Part shown: one piece after another, positions 47,798 through 55,934 of the stretch
How the letters are laid out: every line of letters begins with the position of its first letter
Position numbering within the stretch: the stretch's first letter is position 1
Origin: JBBROS01 sp965199595
GTDB lineage: Bacteria; Pseudomonadota; Alphaproteobacteria; Acetobacterales; Acetobacteraceae
Length of the DNA stretch: 64,000 nucleotides
Reading direction: 5' to 3'
NCBI GenBank assembly: GCA_965199595.1
Contig: OZ241182.1
Span: forward strand, 744,001-808,000
Made by a program: the position numbers and the translations under genes
The notes under the pieces: model-generated
The model's input: only the letters and a program-made list of their open reading frames with translations
The model's database searches: none
Told to the model about the DNA's origin: nothing

Positions 47798-49549
47798 ATG
47801 ACGCGCAAGACCGGCCGCCAGTTCTTCAGCAACCCGGGGCCGACCAACATTCCGGACAGCGTGCTGCGGGCCATCAGCCGGCCGACGATCGACTTCAACG
47901 ACCCCGAGTTCAACGAGGTCTATGACGGTGCGGTGCGCGGCCTGAAGTCCCTGCTGCGCATGGCGGAGCCCGGCAGCGAGCTGTTCTTCTACACCGCCTC
48001 CGGCCACGGCGCCTGGGAGGGCACGCTGGTGAACATGCTCTCCCCGGGCGACACGGTGCTGGTGCTGGAGAGCGGGTATTTCAGCGAGGGCTGGGCGCAC
48101 ATGGCCACCAACCTGGGCCTGGTGCCGCAGGTGGTGCAGGCGGACTGGCGCCGGGGCATCGACCCGGCCGCGGTGGAGGCGGCGCTGCGGGCCGATACCG
48201 CGGGCCGCATCAAGGCCGTGCTGGTGGTGCACAACGAGACGGCGAGCGGCGTGGTGACGCCGATGCTGGCGATCCGCGAGGCCATCGACCGGGCCGGGCA
48301 CGGGGCGCTGTACCTGGCGGACACCATCTCCTCGCTGGGGTCGATGGAGTTCCGCATGGATGACTGGGGCATCGATGGCGCGGTGGGCGGCAGCCAGAAG
48401 GGGCTGATGCTGCCGACCGGCTTCTCGTTCACCGCCGTCTCGGCCAAGGGCATGCAGGCGCACGCCGCCGCCCGGCTGCCGCGCAGCTATTTCGACTGGG
48501 CGGAGATGAGCAAGCGGCCGCACCGCAGCTTCGTCGGCACCATCCCGGTCAGCCAGTTCTACGGGCTGCAGGAGAGCCTGCGCCTGATCGGGCTGGAGAC
48601 GCTCGACGGCGTGGTCGCCCGCCACCAACGGCTGGCGGAGGCGACCCGGCGGGCGGTGCGCACCTGGTCCGGCAATGCCGGGCCGCAGCTCTATGGGCTG
48701 GACCCGGCCCGGCTTTCGGACAGCGTGACGGCGGTGCTGATGCCGGAGGGGCACAGCGCGGATGCGGTGCGCAAGACGGCGATGGACCGCTTCAACGTGT
48801 CGCTGGGCGGCGGGCTGGGCAAGCTGAACGGCACCGTGTTCCGCATCGGGCACCTGGGCGACCTGAACGAGCCGATGATCCTGGGCACCCTGGCCGGCGT
48901 GGAGATGAGCCTGCGCATCAACGGCGTGCCGCATGGGCGGGGCGGCGTGGATGCGGCGATGGAGTATTGGCCGCGTGAGCGGGGGCGGCGTGAACGGAGG
49001 CGGCGTGAACGGGGGCGGCCCTATGCTTGCGCGTCGGGGCCGGCTTTCCCATGTTCCAGAACGATGATCCACTATCAGCTCCGATGCAGCCGCGACCATG
49101 AGTTCGACGGCTGGTTCCGCGACAGCGCGGCCTTTGCCAAGCAGGCGTCGGCCGGGCTGGTGGAGTGCCCGCAGTGCGGTGACGTGGCGGTGAACCGGGC
49201 CTTGATGGCGCCGTCCCTGAGCCGGAAGGGCAACGCGAAGGCGAAAACGGTGGACCAGCAGGGCCGCGCCGAGCCGGTGCCGGCGCCTGCCCCCGCTGCA
49301 GTGCCGGAGCGGGTGGGCGCCGCCATGCCGGACCATGTGCGCGCCATGTTGCAGAAGCTGCGGGCCGAGGTGGAGACGAAGTGCGAACACGTGGGCCCGC
49401 GCTTTGCCGAGGAGGCGCGGGCGATCCATCGTGGCGAGACCGAGGCGCGTGGGATCTATGGCCAGACCACGCCGGAACAGGCGGAGGCGCTGGCCGATGA
49501 GGGGATCGAGATCGCCGCGATCCCCTGGGTGCCCCGGGCCGACGGGTAG
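47798..49549 (+). CDS. Class V aminotransferase fused to DUF1178 domain
   Basis: One open frame of 583 residues. Residues 1-391 are an alanine/serine-glyoxylate aminotransferase-type PLP enzyme: SNPGPTNIP, TASGHGAWEG, NETASGVVTP, and PLP Lys201 in GGSQKGLMLPTG. Residues 423-583 match DUF1178 proteins (MIHYQLRCSRDHEFDGWF, a zinc-like CPQC pair). A linker of about 30 residues, rich in Arg and Glu, contains a three-copy 15-bp repeat. DUF1178 is normally separate, about 150 residues, and could also be translated alone from the internal ATG at 49064, but the ribosome-binding site there is weak. It is either a true fusion or a lost stop codon. Confidence 0.85.
   Translation: MTRKTGRQFFSNPGPTNIPDSVLRAISRPTIDFNDPEFNEVYDGAVRGLKSLLRMAEPGSELFFYTASGHGAWEGTLVNMLSPGDTVLVLESGYFSEGWAHMATNLGLVPQVVQADWRRGIDPAAVEAALRADTAGRIKAVLVVHNETASGVVTPMLAIREAIDRAGHGALYLADTISSLGSMEFRMDDWGIDGAVGGSQKGLMLPTGFSFTAVSAKGMQAHAAARLPRSYFDWAEMSKRPHRSFVGTIPVSQFYGLQESLRLIGLETLDGVVARHQRLAEATRRAVRTWSGNAGPQLYGLDPARLSDSVTAVLMPEGHSADAVRKTAMDRFNVSLGGGLGKLNGTVFRIGHLGDLNEPMILGTLAGVEMSLRINGVPHGRGGVDAAMEYWPRERGRRERRRRERGRPYACASGPAFPCSRTMIHYQLRCSRDHEFDGWFRDSAAFAKQASAGLVECPQCGDVAVNRALMAPSLSRKGNAKAKTVDQQGRAEPVPAPAPAAVPERVGAAMPDHVRAMLQKLRAEVETKCEHVGPRFAEEARAIHRGETEARGIYGQTTPEQAEALADEGIEIAAIPWVPRADG
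48974..49018. repeat. 15-bp tandem repeat, three copies, at the fusion junction
   Basis: Units CGTGAGCGGGGGCGG (48974-48988), CGTGAACGGAGGCGG (48989-49003) and CGTGAACGGGGGCGG (49004-49018). Translated as RERGR, RERRR, RERGR between the aminotransferase and DUF1178 domains. Each unit carries TGA in another frame, so a length change here could have removed the original stop codon. Confidence 0.9.
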
Positions 49550-49558
49550 TCCGTTGCC

Positions 49559-49798
49559 TCAGCCGTGCAGCGTCGCACCGGCCGGGGCGGCGTGCTTGAC
49601 CCGGTTCGTCACCATGCGCTCGTGCAGCTGCTTGATGGTCCGCGAACCGGTGCTGGTGCACAGGAACGGCAGGAAGGCGTGCACCATGCAGGCCAGGCCG
49701 CCGCGCAGCATGGCGAAGCCGAAGCTGCTGGCCACGCCGAAATGCTCGCCATAGGTCTCGCCGACCTCATGCGGGTGCTTGGTGAATGACAGCGCCAT
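49559..49798 (-). CDS. DUF6356 family protein (79 aa)
   Basis: A 79-residue protein of unknown function. Family marks are HPHEVGETYGEHFGVASSFGFAM, then CMVHAFLPFLCTSTGSRTI and QLHERMV (segments quoted to show the order). The central part may be a membrane-inserted hairpin. It converges on the aminotransferase-DUF1178 gene with a 9 bp gap and shares the upstream region with the divergent Lrp-family gene. Confidence 0.82.
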   Translation of the reverse strand: MALSFTKHPHEVGETYGEHFGVASSFGFAMLRGGLACMVHAFLPFLCTSTGSRTIKQLHERMVTNRVKHAAPAGATLHG

Positions 49799-49914
49799 GG
49801 TGCGGCTCCTCCTGGGTTGATGAGGCCGATGATGCCGCCCGGGGCGCGGAATCCGGTTGCGTTCTCGTTGCGGGTTGCCCAGGTTGCTGGAATGTCATGC
49901 CCTGAGATCGCGAT

Positions 49915-50412
49915 GTGACGGAATCAGTCACCCTGGATGACGTGGATCGCCGGATCCTGCATTGGCTGCAGCGCGATTCCACGATCGCGATTGCCGACCT
50001 GGCGGAACGCGCCGGCATCTCCGCCTCGCCCTGCTGGCGGCGGGTGCAGCGGCTGACCGATGCGGGGGTGATCCGGGCGCGGGTGGCGCTGCTGGATGCG
50101 GGCCGGGTCAATGTCGGGGTGAACGTGTTCGTCTCGGTGCGGACGAACCAGCACCAGGCGGAATGGGCGGACCGCTTCTGCGCCTGCGTGATGGACATGC
50201 CGGAGGTGGTGGGCTTCTACCGCATGGCCGGGCAGATCGACTATCTGCTGCACGTCGTCGTGCCCGGCATCGGCGCCTATGACGACGTGTACCGGCGCCT
50301 CATCGCCCGCATCGAGCTGTATGACGTGAGCGCCAGCTTCGCCATGGAGGTGCTGAAATCCACCACCGCGCTGCCGCTGGACTACGCGCCGCGCACCAGC
50401 AGGGCGATGTAG
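49915..50412 (+). CDS. Lrp/AsnC family transcriptional regulator (second)
   Basis: A 165-residue amino-acid-responsive regulator. The N-terminal HTH is DDVDRRILHWLQRDSTIAIADLAERAGISASPCWRR and the RAM domain runs from about 70 to 150 with MAGQIDYLLHVVVPG. The start is GTG at 49915; the overlapping ATG at 49913 is out of frame and meets a stop at once. It differs clearly from the Lrp at 4886, so they are distant paralogues. Its last 31 bases overlap the 3' end of ubiG on the other strand. Confidence 0.9.
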   Translation: MTESVTLDDVDRRILHWLQRDSTIAIADLAERAGISASPCWRRVQRLTDAGVIRARVALLDAGRVNVGVNVFVSVRTNQHQAEWADRFCACVMDMPEVVGFYRMAGQIDYLLHVVVPGIGAYDDVYRRLIARIELYDVSASFAMEVLKSTTALPLDYAPRTSRAM

Positions 50413-51212
50413 TTGATGCCGAGGTCGCGGCTCTCGGACCAGGTGCGGCGCGCCGGGTCGTAGGTCATGCCGGCGGTGGCCGAGAGGCGCAGCCCGGCGG
50501 TGCGGCCGCCCTGGTCCAGCTCCCTGGGCGTCACGAAGCGCCGCCACTCATGCGTGCCGACCGGCAGTAGGCGCAGCACGTATTCGGCACCCAGCTTGGC
50601 GACGATCAGCGAGCGGGCGGTGCGGTTGAGCGTCGAGACGAACAGCAGGCCGCCGGGGTCCAGCAGGATGGCGAGCAGGCGCAGGAAGGCGGCGGGGTCG
50701 GCGACGTGCTCGATCACTTCCAGCGCGGTGATGACGGGGAAGCGCCGGCCTTCCGCCACCAGGTCCTCGGCCGCTCCCACGCGATAGTCGAGCGCCAGAT
50801 CAGCCGGGGCATGCGCCCGGGCGACGGCGATGGGCCCGGGCGCCGCGTCCAGCCCCAGCACGCGATGGCCCAGCCCGGCCAGCGCCTCGGCCGCCAACCC
50901 GGCGCCGCAGCCGATGTCCAGCACCGCGGCGCCGTCCGGGTGCACGGCCCGGATGCGCCGGTCGATCCAGCCGACGCGCAGCGGGTTCATGGCGTGCAGC
51001 GGGCGCATCGGGCCGTCCGGGTCCCACCACTGGGCAGCCAGGCGGTCGAAACGCTCCACCTCATCGGCCCGGACCGAACCGCCGGGAGCGCCCATGCTTT
51101 GCCCGTTCAGCCCGCTGGAAGCGCCCAGGCTTTGCCCATTCAGCCCGCTGGAAGCGCCCATGCCTTGCCCATTCAGCCCGCTGGAAGCGGGCGTGCCTTG
51201 CGCCTGTGCCAT
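50382..51212 (-). CDS. ubiG: Ubiquinone biosynthesis O-methyltransferase with repeat-bearing N-terminus
   Basis: SAM-dependent enzyme that carries out both O-methylations in ubiquinone synthesis, 276 residues. The catalytic part has FDRLAAQWWDPDGPMRPLHAMNPLR, SAM site VLDIGCGAGLAAEALA, ITALEVIEHVADPAAFL and STLNRTARSL. The first 45 residues or so are extra: three copies of an 11-residue unit (SSGLNGQ plus four more) made by 33-bp repeats. The ATG at 51212 has GGAGGGG just before it; an internal start past the repeats (Met not available nearby) is not evident. It is divergent from lysC, a common alphaproteobacterial pairing. Confidence 0.9.
   Translation of the reverse strand: MAQAQGTPASSGLNGQGMGASSGLNGQSLGASSGLNGQSMGAPGGSVRADEVERFDRLAAQWWDPDGPMRPLHAMNPLRVGWIDRRIRAVHPDGAAVLDIGCGAGLAAEALAGLGHRVLGLDAAPGPIAVARAHAPADLALDYRVGAAEDLVAEGRRFPVITALEVIEHVADPAAFLRLLAILLDPGGLLFVSTLNRTARSLIVAKLGAEYVLRLLPVGTHEWRRFVTPRELDQGGRTAGLRLSATAGMTYDPARRTWSESRDLGINYIALLVRGA
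51088..51186. repeat. 33-bp tandem repeat, three copies, in ubiG
   Basis: Units at 51088-51120, 51121-51153 and 51154-51186 differ from each other at only a few bases; each begins GCGCCCA(T/G)G and ends CCCGCTGGAA on the forward strand. A degenerate fourth start follows at 51187. The frame stays open in ubiG, adding 11 residues per unit. Confidence 0.92.
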
Positions 51213-51309
51213 GTTGCCCCTCCTGGCTGCCGCCGTTATGTGAACCCTGCGGGTTGTGAACGCTGGCACGCGATGCCGCAACCGGGTGAAGACGGGAGAC
51301 AGCACGCGC

Positions 51310-52524
51310 ATGCGCATCGTGATGAAGTTCGGCGGCACCTCGGTCGCGGACCTGGATCGCATCCGCAACGTGGCCGTGCGCGTGAAGCGGGAGGTGGAGG
51401 CGGGCCACGAGGTGGCGGTCGTGGTTTCCGCCATGTCCGGCGTCACCAACCAGCTGGTCGGCTGGTGCCAGGCGCTGAGCCCGCTGCACGATGCGCGGGA
51501 ATATGATGCCGTGGTCGCGACCGGCGAGCAGGTGACCAGCGGGCTGCTGGCCATAGCACTGCACGCGCTCTCGGTGGATGCGCGGTCCTGGGCCGGCTGG
51601 CAGATCCCGCTGCGGACCGACGGCGCGCATGGCCGCGCCCGGATCGAGGGGGTGGACGGCGACGCGCTGCTGGCCGCGATGACGCGTGGCGAGGTGCCTG
51701 TGGTGGCCGGGTTCCAGGGCGTGGCCCCCGGCAACCGGGTCAGCACGCTGGGCCGCGGCGGCTCCGACACCTCGGCCGTGGCGCTGGCGGCGGCGCTGAA
51801 GGCGGACCGCTGTGATATCTACACGGACGTGGACGGCATCTACACGACGGACCCGCGCATCACCGCCAAGGCCCGCAAGCTGGACAAGATCGCGTATGAG
51901 GAGATGCTGGAGCTGGCATCGGTGGGCGCCAAGGTGCTGCAGACCCGCAGCGTCGAGCTGGCGATGAAGGAGCGGGTTCGGGTCCAGGTGCTCAGCAGCT
52001 TCGAGGACAGGCCCGGAACCCTGGTGGTGGACGAGGACGAGATCATGGAACAAGCAATCGTATCCGGCATCGCCTATTCGCGGGACGAGGCGAAGGTCAC
52101 GCTGCGGCACGTGCCGGACAGCCCGGGGGTGGCGGCGGCCATCTTCGGCCCGCTGAGCGCCGCCAACGTGAACGTCGACATGATCGTGCAGAACGTCTCG
52201 GCGGAGGGCACGACGGACATGACCTTCACCGTGGGCCGGGCGGACGTCGCGCGAACCCAGGCGGTGCTGGGCGAGAACCGCGAGGCCATCGGGTCCAGCA
52301 CCATCGTGGTGGATCCGGACGTGGCGAAGATCAGCGTCGTGGGCGTGGGCATGCGCAGCCATGCCGGGGTCGCCACCACCATGTTCGCCACCCTGGCGGC
52401 CAAGGGCATCAACATCCAGGTGATCTCCACCAGCGAGATCAAGGTGAGCGTGCTGATCGGCGCCGAATACACCGAACTCGCGGTGCGCGCCCTGCACACC
52501 GCCTATGGTCTCGATGCCGCCTGA
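51310..52524 (+). CDS. lysC: Aspartate kinase
   Basis: First step of the aspartate pathway (Lys, Thr, Met and diaminopimelate synthesis), 404 residues. The kinase begins MKFGGTSVADLDRIRNVA and has ATGEQVTSGLLA, GRGGSDTSAVALAAAL and the DVDGIYTTDPR motif. Two ACT domains follow (about 265-404) with VGVGMRSHAGVATTMFATLAAKGINIQVISTSEIKVSVLI, implying feedback control by amino acids. The ATG at 51310 was chosen over 51256 because the family starts just before KFGGTS; GGGAGAC lies upstream. It supplies diaminopimelate for LysA at 16917. The next gene starts inside its end. Confidence 0.96.
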   Translation: MRIVMKFGGTSVADLDRIRNVAVRVKREVEAGHEVAVVVSAMSGVTNQLVGWCQALSPLHDAREYDAVVATGEQVTSGLLAIALHALSVDARSWAGWQIPLRTDGAHGRARIEGVDGDALLAAMTRGEVPVVAGFQGVAPGNRVSTLGRGGSDTSAVALAAALKADRCDIYTDVDGIYTTDPRITAKARKLDKIAYEEMLELASVGAKVLQTRSVELAMKERVRVQVLSSFEDRPGTLVVDEDEIMEQAIVSGIAYSRDEAKVTLRHVPDSPGVAAAIFGPLSAANVNVDMIVQNVSAEGTTDMTFTVGRADVARTQAVLGENREAIGSSTIVVDPDVAKISVVGVGMRSHAGVATTMFATLAAKGINIQVISTSEIKVSVLIGAEYTELAVRALHTAYGLDAA

Positions 52525-53563
52525 CGTCCTTCTCGAGTCCCTGACGGCCGGGCAGGACCGGCTGGCGCGGCTGTGGTCGCGCGGCGCCGGGTTCCTGGGC
52601 AGCCGCCACGCCATCATGGGCGGCGCCATGAGCTGGGTGAGCGAGCGGCACCTGGTTTCCGCCATCTCCAACGCCGGCGGTTTCGGCGTCATCGCCTGCG
52701 GCTCCATGGGCCCGGCGGCGCTCGGTGCCGAGATCACCGCGACGCAGGCCCGCACCCGGCGGCCGTTCGGCGTGAACCTGATCACCATGCACCCCGAGCT
52801 GGATGCGCTGATCGACACCTGCCTGGCCGCCGGGGTCGGGCATGTGGTGCTGGCGGGCGGGGTGCCGAAGATGGCGGCGCTGCGCCGGGTCAAAGACGGG
52901 GGGGCGCGGGCGATCTGCTTCGCGCCCACGCTCGCCATGGCCCGGCGCCTGGTCAGCGCCGGCGTGGACGCGCTGGTGATCGAGGGTTCGGAGGCCGGCG
53001 GGCATGTCGGGCCGGTGTCGCTGAACGTGCTGGCGCAGGAGGTGCTGCCGCATGTGCGCGAGGTGCCGGTGTTCGTGGCGGGCGGCATCGGCCGGGGCGA
53101 GGCGATCGCCGCGTTCCTGCGCATGGGCGCGGCCGGGGTGCAGCTGGGCACGCGGTTCGCGGCGGCGGCGGAGAGCATCGCGCATCCGCGGTTCAAGCAC
53201 GCCTTCGTGCATGCCCGCGCCCGCGACGCCCTGCCCAGCGTGCAGCTGCACCCGGACTTCCCGGTGATCCCGGTGCGCGCCCTGCTGAACGCCGGCACCG
53301 CGCGCTTCGTGCAGCACCAGGCGGAGATGATGCACCAGGTGGCGGAGGGGCGGCTCACGCGGGAGCAGGCGCAATTGGGGATCGAGCACTTCTGGGCCGG
53401 CGCGCTGCGGCGTGCGGTGATCGAGGGCGATGTGGAGACCGGTTCGGTGATGGCCGGGCAATCGGTGGGCATGGTCATGTCGGTGCAGCCGATCGCGGAG
53501 ATCATCGCCGAGCTGGTGGACCAGGCCCAAGCCGCCCTCGATGCGGCCTTCGACGATGTCTGA
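52505..53563 (+). CDS. Nitronate monooxygenase (2-nitropropane dioxygenase-like)
   Basis: FMN-dependent TIM-barrel oxygenase of 352 residues, of the NMO/FabK-related group. Marks are HAIMGGAMSWVSERHLVSAISNAGGFGVIACG, DALVIEGSEAGGHVGP and FVAGGIGRGEAIAAFL with GVQLGTRFAAAAES (segment order shown). It may detoxify nitronates; the physiological substrate in such contexts is usually unknown. ATGs at 52505 and 52514 are both possible. The gene overlaps the lysC end by 20 bp and lies 6 bp before ptsP, so the three form one transcript. Its insertion between lysC and ptsP is notable, as these two are often adjacent. Confidence 0.9.
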   Translation: MVSMPPDVLLESLTAGQDRLARLWSRGAGFLGSRHAIMGGAMSWVSERHLVSAISNAGGFGVIACGSMGPAALGAEITATQARTRRPFGVNLITMHPELDALIDTCLAAGVGHVVLAGGVPKMAALRRVKDGGARAICFAPTLAMARRLVSAGVDALVIEGSEAGGHVGPVSLNVLAQEVLPHVREVPVFVAGGIGRGEAIAAFLRMGAAGVQLGTRFAAAAESIAHPRFKHAFVHARARDALPSVQLHPDFPVIPVRALLNAGTARFVQHQAEMMHQVAEGRLTREQAQLGIEHFWAGALRRAVIEGDVETGSVMAGQSVGMVMSVQPIAEIIAELVDQAQAALDAAFDDV

Positions 53564-53569
53564 GGCCTG

Positions 53570-55825
53570 ATGGCCGGCACCCGCCGCCTGCTCGTCAAGC
53601 TGCGCGCCATGATGGCGGGCGGCACGGCGATGGGCGGCGCGGGGAATGGCGGCGTGGCGGAGAGCGGCGCGGTGATGACGGCGCTGACCGAGCTGGTGGC
53701 CGGCGAGCTGGTGGCCGAGGTTTGCTCCATCTACGCCATCCGCCCCGGTGACCTGCTGGAGCTGACCGCCACCTATGGGCTGAACCGCGCGGCGGTCGGG
53801 CGCACCCGGCTGCGGGTGGGCGAGGGCATCGTCGGCATCACCGCCGCCACCGGCACGCTGCAGAACCTGCCGGATGCGCAGAACCACCCGGCCTTCGCCT
53901 ATCGCCCCGAAACCGGGGAGGACCCCTATGCCTCGCTGCTGGCGGTGCCGGTGCGCCGGGCCGGGCGGACGCTGGGCGTGCTGGCGGTGCAGAACCGCGC
54001 CCCCCGGCACTACGACGCCGAGGAGTGCGAGGTGCTGGAGACGGTGGCGATGCTGCTGGCCGAGCTGCTGGCCGGCGCGGGCGCCACGGATGGCGCGGAG
54101 CAGGGGCTGGCCGCCACCGTGCCGCGGCAGTTCTCCGCCAACGTCATCGCCCCCGGCATCGCCATCGGGCCCGTGGTGGTGCACGGCATGGGCGCCCCCC
54201 TGCGCCGGCTGCTGAGCGACGACCCCGAGCAGGAGCTGGCCCGGCTCGCCACCGCCAGCGCGACGATGCGCCAGTCGCTGGAAGACCTGATCGAGACCCG
54301 GCTGCCGGATGGCGAGGCCCCGCGCGCCGTGCTGGAGGCCACGCGGCTGGTGTCGCAGGATGGCGGCTGGATGCGCCGGGTGCGGGAGGCGATCGGCGGC
54401 GGGCTGACGGTGGAGGCCGCGGTCAACCGGGTCAGCAACGAGGTGCGCGACCGGATGCGCAAGTTCGCCGACCCGTATCTGCGCGAGCGCCTGGCGGACC
54501 TGGAAGACCTGGCCGGCCGCCTGCTCTCCGCGCTCGATGGCCGGGAGGAGGAGCCGGTGCCGCAAGGCGCCGTCCTGCTCACCCGCCGCCTGGGCCCCGC
54601 GCAGCTGCTGGAGTGGCACGCCCGCGGCATCGCCGGCGTGCTGATCGAGGAAGGCAGCCCCGGCGGGCACGCCGCGATCCTGGCCCGCGCCCTGGGCCTG
54701 CCGGCGCTGGGCGGCGCCCGCGGGGCGATCGACGCGGTGGAGCCCGGGGATCTCGCGGTGCTGGACGCCGATGAGGGCCAGCTGATCCTGCGCCCCGACA
54801 GCGAGGTGCGCGCCACCTATGCCCGCGCCCTGCAGGTGCGGCGGGAGATGGAGGCGGGCTTTGCCGCCCAGCGCAGCCTGCCGGCCCAGACCCGGGACGG
54901 CACCAAGCTGCAGCTGATGCTGAACGTGGGCCTGGCGCTGGAGGTGGAGCAGCTCGCCCCCACCGGGGCCGCGGGCATCGGGCTGTTCCGCACCGAGATC
55001 GCCATGCTGGCCCGCGGCAGCATGGCCGACCTGGCGGACCAGGTGGCGATCTATGCCCGCGTGCTGGATGCCGCCGGCGACCTGCCGGTGCGGTTCCGCA
55101 CGCTGGACCTGGGCGGCGACAAGCTGCTGCCGGACGCGCCGCCGCAGACCGAGGAGAACCCGGCCATGGGCTGGCGCTCGCTGCGCATCGGGCTCGACCG
55201 CCCGGCGCTGCTGCGGCGGCAGCTGCGGGCGCTGCTGCTGGCAGCGAACGGGCGGCCGCTCTCCGTCATGTTCCCGATGGTGGCGACGGTGGCGGAGTTC
55301 CGCGCCGCCAGGCGCATCCTGCTGGCCGAGGCCGAGAAGGTGCGGCCAAGGCCCGAGCGGCTGATGGTGGGCACCATGATCGAGGTGCCGTCGCTGCTGT
55401 TCCAGCTGCCGGCCTTGATGCAGGACGCGGATTTCGTCTCGATCGGGTCCAACGACCTGATGCAGTTCCTGTTCGCCGCCGACCGCGGCACCCCGGCGCT
55501 GGCCAACCGCTACGACCTGCTGAGCGGCCCGGCGCTGGATGCCCTCGCCGCCATCCAGGCCGCCGCCGCCGCGGCCGGGGTGGAGCTTTCCGTGTGCGGC
55601 GAACACGCCGCCCGCCCGCTGGAGGCGCTGGCGCTGGCCGCGCTGGGCATCACCACCCTGTCCATGCCCGCCTCGAGCCTGCTGCGGATCAAGGCGATGA
55701 TGGCGCGGGTGGACCTGGTGGAGCTGCGCGGCCTGCTCGCCGCCCTGCGCCGCAACGACCGGGGTGCGGCCAGCCTGCGGGAGCCGCTGGCCACCTGGGC
55801 GCGGGAACACGGGCATCTCGGGTAG
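53570..55825 (+). CDS. ptsP: Phosphoenolpyruvate-protein phosphotransferase PtsP (EI-Ntr)
   Basis: First enzyme of the nitrogen-related PTS, taking phosphate from PEP to the carrier NPr, 751 residues. A GAF domain (about 20-165; ICAIYAIRPGDLLELTATYG) is followed by the EI N-terminal domain, with the phosphorylated His367 in EEGSPGGHAAILARALG. The PEP-binding barrel (about 440-720) has GLFRTEIAMLARG, RTLDLGGDKLLP, MVGTMIEVPSL and SIGSNDLMQFLFAADR. The GAF domain may bind glutamine or other signals. In the family this system regulates nitrogen, potassium and carbon responses. The partner genes ptsN/ptsO are not in the window. Confidence 0.95.
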   Translation: MAGTRRLLVKLRAMMAGGTAMGGAGNGGVAESGAVMTALTELVAGELVAEVCSIYAIRPGDLLELTATYGLNRAAVGRTRLRVGEGIVGITAATGTLQNLPDAQNHPAFAYRPETGEDPYASLLAVPVRRAGRTLGVLAVQNRAPRHYDAEECEVLETVAMLLAELLAGAGATDGAEQGLAATVPRQFSANVIAPGIAIGPVVVHGMGAPLRRLLSDDPEQELARLATASATMRQSLEDLIETRLPDGEAPRAVLEATRLVSQDGGWMRRVREAIGGGLTVEAAVNRVSNEVRDRMRKFADPYLRERLADLEDLAGRLLSALDGREEEPVPQGAVLLTRRLGPAQLLEWHARGIAGVLIEEGSPGGHAAILARALGLPALGGARGAIDAVEPGDLAVLDADEGQLILRPDSEVRATYARALQVRREMEAGFAAQRSLPAQTRDGTKLQLMLNVGLALEVEQLAPTGAAGIGLFRTEIAMLARGSMADLADQVAIYARVLDAAGDLPVRFRTLDLGGDKLLPDAPPQTEENPAMGWRSLRIGLDRPALLRRQLRALLLAANGRPLSVMFPMVATVAEFRAARRILLAEAEKVRPRPERLMVGTMIEVPSLLFQLPALMQDADFVSIGSNDLMQFLFAADRGTPALANRYDLLSGPALDALAAIQAAAAAAGVELSVCGEHAARPLEALALAALGITTLSMPASSLLRIKAMMARVDLVELRGLLAALRRNDRGAASLREPLATWAREHGHLG

Positions 55826-55934
55826 GGTTTGCCGCGGGTTTGGCAACAAGCGGCCTTGCGGGTACCATGCGGGTTGATCGACGAGGTGCGGCGTGCTGCA
55901 TAATCGCAAGCCCAGGTTCCAGGAGGCATCGGAC

